Source of the DNA: Nonomuraea jiangxiensis
Lineage (GTDB): Bacteria > Actinomycetota > Actinomycetes > Streptosporangiales > Streptosporangiaceae
Length of the DNA: 64,000 nt
Assembly (NCBI RefSeq): GCF_900099965.1
Contig: NZ_FNDJ01000010.1
Span: forward strand, 186,001 to 250,000
Reading direction: 5' to 3'
The position numbers and the translations under genes are program-made. Below are positions 8,212 to 15,531 of the stretch, in pieces (the first letter of the stretch is position 1; each line of letters starts with the position of its first letter). A model generated the notes under the pieces. That model made no database searches. It saw nothing but the letters and a program-made list of their open reading frames with translations, and was not told the DNA's origin.

Positions 8212-8304
8212 TCAGTTCACCAGCAGGGCGTTGTCCCACGCCTTCCCCATGGCGTAGGTGTGGAGGGCGAGGGCGATGCCCGCGGCTCCTTCAAGAACCG
8301 CGCA
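8212..8304 (-). pseudogene. C-terminal remnant of a lanthionine synthetase C (LanC) gene
   Basis: On the minus strand 30 codons end in TGA and read LEGAAGIALAL, then HTYA, then WDNALLVN. This matches the conserved end of class I LanC cyclases (LEGAAG-x-ALAL ... WD-x-ALL). In-frame TAG at 8305-8307 and the next gene at 8339 leave no room for the rest of the roughly 400-residue enzyme, so this is a decayed fragment. No leader peptide or LanB gene is visible nearby. It suggests that a lanthipeptide locus once lay here and was lost by deletion. Confidence 0.65.
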
Positions 8305-8338
8305 CTACTCGGCCCTGCACGCCGGCCTCCTCGACTGA

Positions 8339-9343
8339 TCATCGGACCGCGATACGGTCCCGGGCGGTGGATTCGGCGGGTGCCGCATCGCCGCGGCGGC
8401 GGCCCGCCGTGATGGTCAGGGCCGCCAGCAGCGTGGTCACGAAGATCGTCACCGCGAGTGCGGTCCACGTGGCCGCGTCGGGGTGGATCAGGGCCTGACC
8501 ACGCAGCGCCTGCCACGCCGTGATGGCGAACAGCCCGGTGTATCCCAGGATGACGACGCCGGTCAGCTGGGCGCGTACGCGTTCGTGGCGGAGCAGGCTG
8601 ATCCGGGTCGCGAGGGCGGTGAGGATGAGCACCGTCAGCACGAACACCTGGACGGAGTGCAGGCCGATGAAGTGCGGAACGCGCAGGTCACCGCCCACGG
8701 TGCTCCAGTTCGTGAGCGGCATGCCGCCGCCGTCCGGCACGCCCACGCCGTGGCCCCCCACGAGCGACACCGGGTCGCCGTAGGCGTCCTTGACCGTCCG
8801 GGGTCCGTTCGCCGAGGTCGACGCGGTGATGAAGGACGCCAGCGCCATGCCCAGGACGGCGACCCCGATCCCGGCGCGCAGGGCCCAGGTGAGTGCCGCG
8901 TTACCGGCCCGCTGGAACAGCAGCATGACGGCGATGAGCAGGTTCGTGGCGAACAGCCCTACCACGCCCGCGGAGAAGATCAGCTGCCCGATCGCGTTGA
9001 ACGGGTCGGTTTCGGTGTTGAAGTGGCTGTAGGTGCCGCGGGCCGCCTGCACCGCGATGAAGCCGACGTCGATCAGCCCCGCGACGGCGAAGGCCGTTCC
9101 GAGGGTCCACATCGTGCGCCTTGCCTTGCGAAGCCGCGGAAGCATCCAGGCGAGCGTGGCGCCGTATATGACGAACGACATCCCGAATTTCAACGGCTTC
9201 GCCCAGATCGACTGCTCCATGAGCTGGCGGCCGTCCACGAGGAGACCGACGCTCGCGACGACGATGAGCGCCGCCATCGCCGCCACCATGACCATCAACG
9301 GCCGGTGCCACAACCTGACTGCGTACGATGTATTAAGTGTCAT
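8339..9343 (-). CDS. Multi-pass membrane protein of unknown function
   Basis: 334 residues with about eight predicted membrane helices and a basic, disordered C-terminus (GRRRGDAAPAESTARDR). I do not recognise a catalytic motif. The pattern is that of an uncharacterised actinobacterial membrane family: an N-terminal basic stretch before MVMVAAMAALIVVASVG, an SIWAKPLKFGMSFVIYG segment, a histidine-containing FIGLHSVQVFVLTVL helix and a long glycine-rich loop at about 195-220. It is divergently transcribed from a GntR-TetR regulator across 98 bp that holds two palindromes. It is therefore probably that regulator's target. Confidence 0.75.
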   Translation of the reverse strand: MTLNTSYAVRLWHRPLMVMVAAMAALIVVASVGLLVDGRQLMEQSIWAKPLKFGMSFVIYGATLAWMLPRLRKARRTMWTLGTAFAVAGLIDVGFIAVQAARGTYSHFNTETDPFNAIGQLIFSAGVVGLFATNLLIAVMLLFQRAGNAALTWALRAGIGVAVLGMALASFITASTSANGPRTVKDAYGDPVSLVGGHGVGVPDGGGMPLTNWSTVGGDLRVPHFIGLHSVQVFVLTVLILTALATRISLLRHERVRAQLTGVVILGYTGLFAITAWQALRGQALIHPDAATWTALAVTIFVTTLLAALTITAGRRRGDAAPAESTARDRIAVR

Positions 9344-9394
9344 GCGTACAGCGTATTTATGTGACTACCGGATTCCAACAGGTATGATCTATAA

Positions 9395-9431
9395 AGTGAA
9401 CTAGCAACTCGAAGAAGTGGACTAGTACACT
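9395..9431. promoter_or_regulatory. Two tandem AGTGnACTAG operators before the GntR-TetR gene
   Basis: Copy 1 is AGTGAACTAGCAACT (9395-9409). Copy 2 is AGTGGACTAGTACACT (9416-9431), palindromic except for one base pair. Their start points are 21 bp apart, two helical turns, so both would face the same side of the DNA. They lie just downstream of a candidate -10 (TATGAT, 9383-9388) and upstream of AGGGG and the ATG at 9442. This fits autorepression of the regulator and control of the divergent membrane gene. Confidence 0.6.
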
Positions 9432-9441
9432 AAGGGGTCTC

Positions 9442-10362
9442 ATGCCATCGTCGAGCCAGGATCCGCCTTACCGGCGCATAGTCGAAGAGTTCCGTGCCCG
9501 GATCCTCTCCGGCGACCTGCGGTCAGGCGCGCGGATGCCGTCCATCCGGCAGATCGCTCAGCGCTGGGGCGTCGCCATCGCGACCGCGACCAAGGTGATA
9601 GCGGCCCTGCGTGACGAGGGGCTGGTCGTGGCGAGGGTCGGCGCCGGCACGGTGGTCGCCGCCCGCGCGGACCTCCAGCAGCCGGAACCACCTCCCAGGC
9701 AGGCACTCAACCGCGAGCACGTGCTCCGCACCGCCATCGCGATCGCCGACACCGAGGGGCTCGGCGCCGTGTCCATGCGACGGCTCGCGGCCGAACTCGG
9801 CGCCGGCCCGATGTCGCTCTACCGGCACGTGGCGAACAAAGACGAACTGCTGACGCAGATGGTCGACGAGGTCTTCGGCGAATCAGAGCTGCCCACTCCC
9901 GGGCCGGAGGGGTGGCGGGCCAAGCTCGAACTCGTCTCCCGTCGGCAATGGGAGCTGGTGCAGCGGCACATCTGGCTGCCCAGGGCCATCTCGTTCACCC
10001 GCCCGCTGCTCGGGCCCAACATGATGGCCCACACCGAGTGGACCCTGCGCGCGCTCGACGGGCTGGGGCTGTCCATGACGATACGGATACGAGAGGCACT
10101 CACGCTGCACGCCCTGGTCGTCACCCTCGCCCTGTCCATGGCCGACGAGGTCGAGGCGGAGCAGGAGACCGGTGTGACACTCACGCGGTGGCGGCTCGAA
10201 CAGCAGTACCGGTCCGACGAACTCCTCGACAGCGGACGTTTTCCCCTGCTGGCCGCAATTCCCGGGGAGACGGTGTCAGATTTGGACGGCCTGTTCGAGT
10301 ACAGCCTGGCCCGCCATCTCGACGGTTTCGCCGTACTGCTGCAGGACCAGGCCGCGGGCTGA
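9442..10362 (+). CDS. GntR-TetR fusion transcriptional regulator
   Basis: 306 residues carrying two DNA-binding folds. Residues 8-75 are a GntR winged helix (PYRRIVEEFRARILSGDLR, then MPSIRQIAQRWGVAIATATK). Residues about 88-135 are a TetR helix-turn-helix (LGAVSMRRLAAELGAGPMSL followed by YRHVANKDELL). The remainder is a TetR_C-type ligand and dimer domain. Such hybrids occur in actinomycetes and usually sit beside a transporter or membrane gene. Palindromic sites directly upstream suggest autoregulation. A ligand cannot be deduced. Confidence 0.88.
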   Translation: MPSSSQDPPYRRIVEEFRARILSGDLRSGARMPSIRQIAQRWGVAIATATKVIAALRDEGLVVARVGAGTVVAARADLQQPEPPPRQALNREHVLRTAIAIADTEGLGAVSMRRLAAELGAGPMSLYRHVANKDELLTQMVDEVFGESELPTPGPEGWRAKLELVSRRQWELVQRHIWLPRAISFTRPLLGPNMMAHTEWTLRALDGLGLSMTIRIREALTLHALVVTLALSMADEVEAEQETGVTLTRWRLEQQYRSDELLDSGRFPLLAAIPGETVSDLDGLFEYSLARHLDGFAVLLQDQAAG

Positions 10363-10502
10363 TCGCTGTGCGATGGGCGGGCAATTCACGCCACCCCTCA
10401 TAGCCGTCGCGACCGTCACTGACGCGGCACAGGCCCTCACCGAGTTAGGGGAACTGCTTCTGAGGTAGAAGACCCTGGTCAGCGCGCGACGGGGGGCGAG
10501 CG

Positions 10503-12155
10503 ATGGCATCCACGGTGAGGGGCTCCCGCGACTGGGCTCGGCGCAGGACCGCGAAGCAGGAGCGACTGGAGGCGCTACGGCCGTACGTTTCTGGCCGGGT
10601 GCTGGATGCCGGGCGCATCGGCGACGCGCTCCAGGCGCTGCTGCGTCCCGGCGACCGGGTGGCGATCGAGGGCGACAACCAGAAACAGGCCGACTTCCTG
10701 GCCGAGGCGCTGGCCGGCTGCGATCCGGACGTGGTGCACGACCTGCACCTGCTGATCTCCTCGATCAGCCTGCGAGAGCATCTGGACGTGTTCGAGCGCG
10801 GCGTGGCCCGCCGTCTCGACTTCGCCTACGCCGGCCCGCAGAGCGTGCGCATGGCGCAGTTGCTGGCCGACGGCAAGGTCGAGGTCCGTGCGATTCACAC
10901 CTACGTCGAGCTGTACGCGCGCATGTTCGTGGACCTTACGCCGAACGTCGCGCTGCTCTGCGCCGAGCAGGCCGACCACGAGGGGAACCTGTTCACCGGG
11001 CCCAGCACCGAGGACACACCGACCATCGCCGAGGCGGTGGCGTTCTCCGGCGGGGTGAACCTGGTCCAGGTGAACAAGCTGGTGGACAAGGTACCCAGGG
11101 TGGACATCCCAGGCGACTGGGTGGATCTGATCGTCGAGAGCCCGCGGCCGTTCGCGCTTGAGCCGCTGTTCACCCGCGATCCCCGCCACATCGGTCAGGT
11201 GGAGATCCTCATGGCCATGATGGCCCTGCGCGGGATCTACGAGCGGCACGGCGTGGTCACGCTGAACCACGGGATCGGCTACGACACCGCGGCGATCGAG
11301 CTTCTCCTGCCCACCTACGGCGAGGAGCTGGGACTGCGCGGGAAGATCTGCCGGCACTGGACGCTCAACCCGCATCCCACGCTCATTCCCGCCATCGAGA
11401 GCGGCTGGGTGGAATCGGTGCACTGCTTCGGCGGGGAGCCCGGCATGGAGCGGTACGTCGCCGCCCGGCCGGACGTGTTCTTCACCGGCCACGACGGCTC
11501 ACTGCGGTCGAACCGGGTCCTGTGCCAGCTCGCGGGGCAGTACGCGGTGGACATGTTCATCGGGTCGTCGCTGCAGATCGACGCGTACGCGAACTCTTCG
11601 ACGGTCACCGAAGGCCGGCTGACCGGGTACGGCGGAGCGCCCAACATGGGGCACGACGCGCGCGGACGCAGGCACCCCTCCGCCACGTGGCTGAAACTAC
11701 TGACCGGCCAGGCCCCGGCGGTGCGCGGACGCAAGATCGTCGCACAGATCACGCAGACCTTCCGCTCGGGCGGCACTCCGGCGTTCGTGGAGTCGCTGGA
11801 CGCGGTCCAGGTGGGCAAGGACGCCGGCCTGCCCATCCCACCGATCATGATCTACGGCGACGACGTCAGCCACGTGGTGACCGAGGAGGGGGTGGCCTAC
11901 CTCTACAAGGCCGAGGGCCCGGCCGAACGGCGTGAGGCGGTGGCCGCGATCGCGGGCGCCACCCCGATCGGCCGCCGCGCCGAGGAGCGGCGCGTGGCGG
12001 CACTGCGCCGTGACGGCCTGGTGGCGCTGCCCGAGGACCTCAAGGTCGATGTACGCAAGGCGCGGCGTTCTCTACTGGCCGCCCGCAGCATCGAAGATCT
12101 CGTGGCCTGGTCCGGAGGACTCTATGACCCGCCCGCCCGGTTCCGGACCTGGTGA
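10503..12155 (+). CDS. mdcA: Malonate decarboxylase subunit alpha (acetyl-S-ACP:malonate ACP transferase)
   Basis: 550 residues, normal MdcA length. It starts DWARRRTAKQERLEAL and keeps family blocks such as GDRVAIEGDNQKQADFLAEAL, LLISSISLREHLDVFERG and YTYVELYARMFVDLTPNVAL-type segments (here IHTYVELYARMF), and YGGAPNMGHDARGRRHPS. The enzyme swaps the acetyl group on the ACP subunit for malonate, the first step of biotin-independent decarboxylation to acetate and CO2. It is the first gene of the mdc operon and overlaps mdcB by 32 bp. GGGGGGCGAG precedes the ATG. No malonate transporter or MdcR-type regulator is adjacent. Confidence 0.95.
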   Translation: MASTVRGSRDWARRRTAKQERLEALRPYVSGRVLDAGRIGDALQALLRPGDRVAIEGDNQKQADFLAEALAGCDPDVVHDLHLLISSISLREHLDVFERGVARRLDFAYAGPQSVRMAQLLADGKVEVRAIHTYVELYARMFVDLTPNVALLCAEQADHEGNLFTGPSTEDTPTIAEAVAFSGGVNLVQVNKLVDKVPRVDIPGDWVDLIVESPRPFALEPLFTRDPRHIGQVEILMAMMALRGIYERHGVVTLNHGIGYDTAAIELLLPTYGEELGLRGKICRHWTLNPHPTLIPAIESGWVESVHCFGGEPGMERYVAARPDVFFTGHDGSLRSNRVLCQLAGQYAVDMFIGSSLQIDAYANSSTVTEGRLTGYGGAPNMGHDARGRRHPSATWLKLLTGQAPAVRGRKIVAQITQTFRSGGTPAFVESLDAVQVGKDAGLPIPPIMIYGDDVSHVVTEEGVAYLYKAEGPAERREAVAAIAGATPIGRRAEERRVAALRRDGLVALPEDLKVDVRKARRSLLAARSIEDLVAWSGGLYDPPARFRTW

Positions 12156-13017
12156 CCCGGCGATGCGGGCGGACGTGCTGGCCGGCACGGCGGTGCGGGC
12201 TCTGTGCGCGGAGGCCCTGCTGAGCCCCAAGCCCGGCCTGGTCGACGCGCGGGGCGGCGGCGCGCACGACGACATGGACTTGCCGCTCCTGCTGGCCTCC
12301 GCCGAGGCGCTGCGCCCCACGTTCCGTGCCGTCGCGTTCACGGCGAAACGCCTCTTCGGCGTCGGGTTGCGGGAGGAGCTGGGCCGGCTCGGCCGTGCGG
12401 GAGACCGGGCGATGTCGCGGGCCACCGGCGAGGTCAACACCCATCGCGGGGCGTTGTGGGCGCTCGGCCTGCTGGTGGCTGCCGTCGCAGGGGGCGCCGA
12501 CGACGAACGGGCCGCGGCCGGCGATGCGGCCGGGCTGGCCGCCCTTCCCGACCGGTGGATCCCGGTGGGACCGGCCTCCCATGGCGAGCTGGTCCGGCGG
12601 CGGTACGGGACGGGCGGTGCGCGCGGCGAGGCCGAGGCCGGCTTCCCGCACGTCATCGAGGTCGCGCTGCCGCGGCTGCGCCTGGCGAGGGCGGACGGCC
12701 GTACCGAGGAGGTGGCGAGGCTGGACGCGTTGCTGGCGGTGATGAGCCTGCTGCACGACACCTGCGTCCTGCACCGTGGCGGACGCGCGGGCCTGCGCGT
12801 CGTACAGCTGGGGGCCTCGGCTGTCCTGGCCGAGGGAGGCGCGGGCACGGACCGCGGCCGAGCCGCGCTCTTGGAGCTGGACGACCGGCTCCGCGGACTG
12901 CGGCTGTCACCGGGCGGGAGCGGCGACCTGCTGGCCGCCGCGCTCTTCCTCGACCTGCTGCCATGGCCGAGGCGACGTCCCCGTGCCGAACGGGAGGTGA
13001 TGGCATGCAGACGCTGA
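12124..13017 (+). CDS. mdcB: Triphosphoribosyl-dephospho-CoA synthase
   Basis: 297 residues from the ATG at 12124, which is preceded by GGAGGA; the frame is open further upstream but inside mdcA. It makes the 2'-(5''-triphosphoribosyl)-3'-dephospho-CoA prosthetic group from ATP and dephospho-CoA. Family blocks visible are ALCAEALLSPKPGLVDARGG, HDDMDLPLLLASAEAL, GEVNTHRGALWALGLL and LSPGGSGDLLAAALFL. It overlaps mdcA at the 5' end and mdcC at the 3' end, so the subunits are translated together. Confidence 0.93.
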   Translation: MTRPPGSGPGDPAMRADVLAGTAVRALCAEALLSPKPGLVDARGGGAHDDMDLPLLLASAEALRPTFRAVAFTAKRLFGVGLREELGRLGRAGDRAMSRATGEVNTHRGALWALGLLVAAVAGGADDERAAAGDAAGLAALPDRWIPVGPASHGELVRRRYGTGGARGEAEAGFPHVIEVALPRLRLARADGRTEEVARLDALLAVMSLLHDTCVLHRGGRAGLRVVQLGASAVLAEGGAGTDRGRAALLELDDRLRGLRLSPGGSGDLLAAALFLDLLPWPRRRPRAEREVMACRR

Positions 13018-13295
13018 CCTACGAGTTCCCGGCGGACCGGCCGCCCGCCCGGCGTGCGCATGTGGGAGTGGTCGGCTCGGGCGATCTGGAGGTCCTGATG
13101 ACCCCGGCGAACGGTGCCGCGCACGTGCGGGTGCGTACGAGCGTGGACGGGTTCGACACGGTGTGGCGGACCGTGCTGGAGCGGTTCTTCGCCCGGCACC
13201 CCGTCGCCGCGAGCTTCGAGCTCAACGACTTCGGGGCCACCCCGGGCGTGGTCACCCTGCGCCTGCGACAGGCCATCGAGGAGGGCAGGGCGTGA
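13005..13295 (+). CDS. mdcC: Malonate decarboxylase acyl carrier protein (subunit delta)
   Basis: 96 residues. The serine of VVGSGDLEVL is residue 25, the position where MdcC carries its phosphodiester-linked 2'-(5''-phosphoribosyl)-3'-dephospho-CoA. The C-terminal half (FELNDFGATPGVVTLRLRQA) is also typical. It overlaps the end of mdcB and the GTG start of the fused beta/gamma gene. The product shuttles acetyl and malonyl groups between the alpha and beta/gamma subunits. Confidence 0.94.
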   Translation: MQTLTYEFPADRPPARRAHVGVVGSGDLEVLMTPANGAAHVRVRTSVDGFDTVWRTVLERFFARHPVAASFELNDFGATPGVVTLRLRQAIEEGRA

Positions 13296-14941
13296 CATCC
13301 ACCACGGACTGGGCCGCGCGGCTGGAACGTACCAGCTTCATCGAACTGGACGCCCGCGCGCGGGCCGCGGCGTTGCTCGACGACGGCGCCGCTTACGAGC
13401 TGTGCGGTCCGTTCGACCGCATCGAGTCGCCCTGGCTGGAGCCGCAGGGCGTGGTTCCGCAGTCCGACGACGGAGTCGTGGTGGTCAAAGGACGACTCGG
13501 CGGACGCCCCGCGGTCGTGATCGCCATCGAGCAGGCGTTCCAGGGCGGGGGCATCGGTGAGGTGTCTGGCGTGAAGATCGCGACCGCGCTGTCCCTGGCG
13601 GCCCGCGACAGCCGCGCCGGCACCACGACCGCCGCCGTACTGCTGCTGGAGACCGGGGGCGTGCGCCTACAGGAGGCGAACCTGGGCCTGGCCACGGTTG
13701 CCGAGGTGTGCTCCGCGCTGTTGGAGCTACGCGCCCTCGCGCCGGTCGTCGGCGTCATCGCCGGAGCGCTGGGCTGTTTCGGCGGCATGAGCATCGCCGC
13801 CGGGCTGTGCACCAAGCTGATCATGACCGAGGAGGGCCGGCTCGGGCTCGACGGCCCGGCGGTGATCGAGTCGGAGGCGGGGGTGGCCGAGTTCGATGCC
13901 TCCGACCACCCGCTCATCTGGTCGATCACCGGCGGCAGGAAGCGTACCCGGACCGGCCTGGCCGACGAACTGGTCGCTGACGACGTTGCCACGCTGCGAT
14001 CCGCGGTGATCGGCGCGGTGGCGCAGGGCGTGCCCGCCGAGCACCGCTCCCAGCGCATCGGCGAGCTGCGGGCGCACATCGAGGCCGCCCGCCCCTCCGA
14101 GCCACCCGACCTCGCGGCCGCGGGAGGTCCCCCGATGACCCGCGGGCGGGCCTGGACTCAAGCGCTTGCCGACGGAGGCGTGAACGGCGGCGTCCCGTCC
14201 GTGATCTCCGCTGACGTCACGCTGGGCGAGGACCTCGCCCGCATCCTCACCGTGGTGCCCGACCCGCACAGCCCGTACCATCGTGCCCGCCGGGGCGAGG
14301 TCGGCCTCCGCGAGGGGCTGGCCCTCGCCTCCGAGGTGACCGGGACGGTCGCGGAGGACGCACACCTGCCTGACGAGCGCCGCCGCCCGATCATCGCGCT
14401 CGTCGACCTGCCCAGCCAGGCGTACGGGCGCGTCGAGGAGACGTTCGGCATCCATCAGGCGCTGGCCGCCGCCGTGGACGCCTACGCCACCGCCCGCGCG
14501 GCCGGGCACCCGGTGATCGTCCTCATCGTCGGCACGGCGCTGTCGGGTGGACTTCTCGCGCACGGCTTCCAGGCGAACCAGGTCCTCGCGCTCGACGACC
14601 CCGGCGTGCTGATCCACGCCATGCACAAGGAGGCAGCGGCGAAGGTGACCCTGCGTACCGTCGCCGAGCTCGACGAGCTGGCCGGCCGCATCCTTCCCCT
14701 GTCCTACGACGTCACCGACTGGGCGAGGCTCGGCCTGTGCGACGAGCTCCTCACGGTGGAGAACGCCGACGTCCCGACTGAGAGGGACGTGGGGAGGGCG
14801 AAGGACGCGCTCACCGCGGCGGTCGCACGGGCGCGACGGGGCCCGCGTGACCTGAGCAACCGTCTCGACTCCCCCGGAGCGCGCCGAACCCGCACGGCCT
14901 CCCGCCGCGTCCGCGAGGCGTTGACGGCCCAGTGGGGGTGA
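13292..14941 (+). CDS. Fused malonate decarboxylase beta and gamma subunits (MdcD-MdcE)
   Basis: One open frame of 549 residues carries both carboxyltransferase-like halves. MdcD is about residues 1-280: RTSFIELDARARAAALLD, FQGGGIGEVSGVKIATAL, and VVGVIAGALGCFGGMSIAAG with the oxyanion-type glycines. MdcE is about 285-549: GRAWTQALADGG, RGEVGLREGLALASEV, VLIVGTALSGGLLAHGFQAN. In the characterised Klebsiella, Acinetobacter and Pseudomonas systems these are two proteins. Here no stop or start separates them; the joint lies near DLAAAGGPPMTRGRAWTQAL. Together they decarboxylate malonyl-S-ACP to acetyl-S-ACP. The GTG at 13292 overlaps the mdcC stop. Confidence 0.92.
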   Translation: MTSTTDWAARLERTSFIELDARARAAALLDDGAAYELCGPFDRIESPWLEPQGVVPQSDDGVVVVKGRLGGRPAVVIAIEQAFQGGGIGEVSGVKIATALSLAARDSRAGTTTAAVLLLETGGVRLQEANLGLATVAEVCSALLELRALAPVVGVIAGALGCFGGMSIAAGLCTKLIMTEEGRLGLDGPAVIESEAGVAEFDASDHPLIWSITGGRKRTRTGLADELVADDVATLRSAVIGAVAQGVPAEHRSQRIGELRAHIEAARPSEPPDLAAAGGPPMTRGRAWTQALADGGVNGGVPSVISADVTLGEDLARILTVVPDPHSPYHRARRGEVGLREGLALASEVTGTVAEDAHLPDERRRPIIALVDLPSQAYGRVEETFGIHQALAAAVDAYATARAAGHPVIVLIVGTALSGGLLAHGFQANQVLALDDPGVLIHAMHKEAAAKVTLRTVAELDELAGRILPLSYDVTDWARLGLCDELLTVENADVPTERDVGRAKDALTAAVARARRGPRDLSNRLDSPGARRTRTASRRVREALTAQWG

Positions 14942-15531
14942 TCGCCCGTCCTCACGACCTGCTGCTTCTCGCCGGCGGCGGGTCGTGGGAGGCCGCGCTC
15001 CCCGACTGGGCCCGCGCCTCGCTCGCCGCCTGCCCCTGGGCCGTCGTACGCCGGGCGCCGTGCCCGCCCGGCCTGGTCCCGATCGGCATACGCGGTCCGA
15101 GCCGATCGCAGCGCCACGCCGCCATCGTCCCCGCTGTCGCGGTGATCCACCGCGTACCGCCGGAAGCCCTGCGTTCCCACCCGCGCCTGCCTCATCTGGC
15201 CGCCACCCTGCTCGCCGTCGCCCGGCTGCTGGACGGCGTCGCCGGCTGGGGACCGACCGGCGGCGTCGGCTTCGAACTCGCCACCGGACGCCCGGCCACG
15301 CACGCCGAGAGCGATCTCGATGTGCTCATCAGGACGCCGTACCGGTGGGATCAGGCCGAGGCCACCCGCCTCGTGGAGGTCTTCGCCACATTGCCCGGCC
15401 GGGTCGACTGCCAGCTGGAAACCTCGCGAGGTGGCGTCAACCTCGTCGAATGGTCCCGTACCAAGGGTCCCGTCATGGCCCGCACCCCCGACGGTCCGCA
15501 ACTCGTGACCGACCCGTGGGACCCCGCATGA
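14938..15531 (+). CDS. mdcG: Malonate decarboxylase holo-ACP synthase
   Basis: About 197 residues. It transfers the phosphoribosyl-dephospho-CoA group to the MdcC serine. The nucleotidyltransferase-type motif is ESDLDVLIR, preceded by GGVGFELATGRP; the N-terminal RPHDLLLL is characteristic of MdcG. GTG codons at 14932 and 14938 are both possible starts. I take 14938 because its GTGA overlaps the stop of the previous gene, the usual coupling in this operon. Its own stop overlaps the mdcH ATG (ATGA). Confidence 0.9.
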   Translation: MIARPHDLLLLAGGGSWEAALPDWARASLAACPWAVVRRAPCPPGLVPIGIRGPSRSQRHAAIVPAVAVIHRVPPEALRSHPRLPHLAATLLAVARLLDGVAGWGPTGGVGFELATGRPATHAESDLDVLIRTPYRWDQAEATRLVEVFATLPGRVDCQLETSRGGVNLVEWSRTKGPVMARTPDGPQLVTDPWDPA

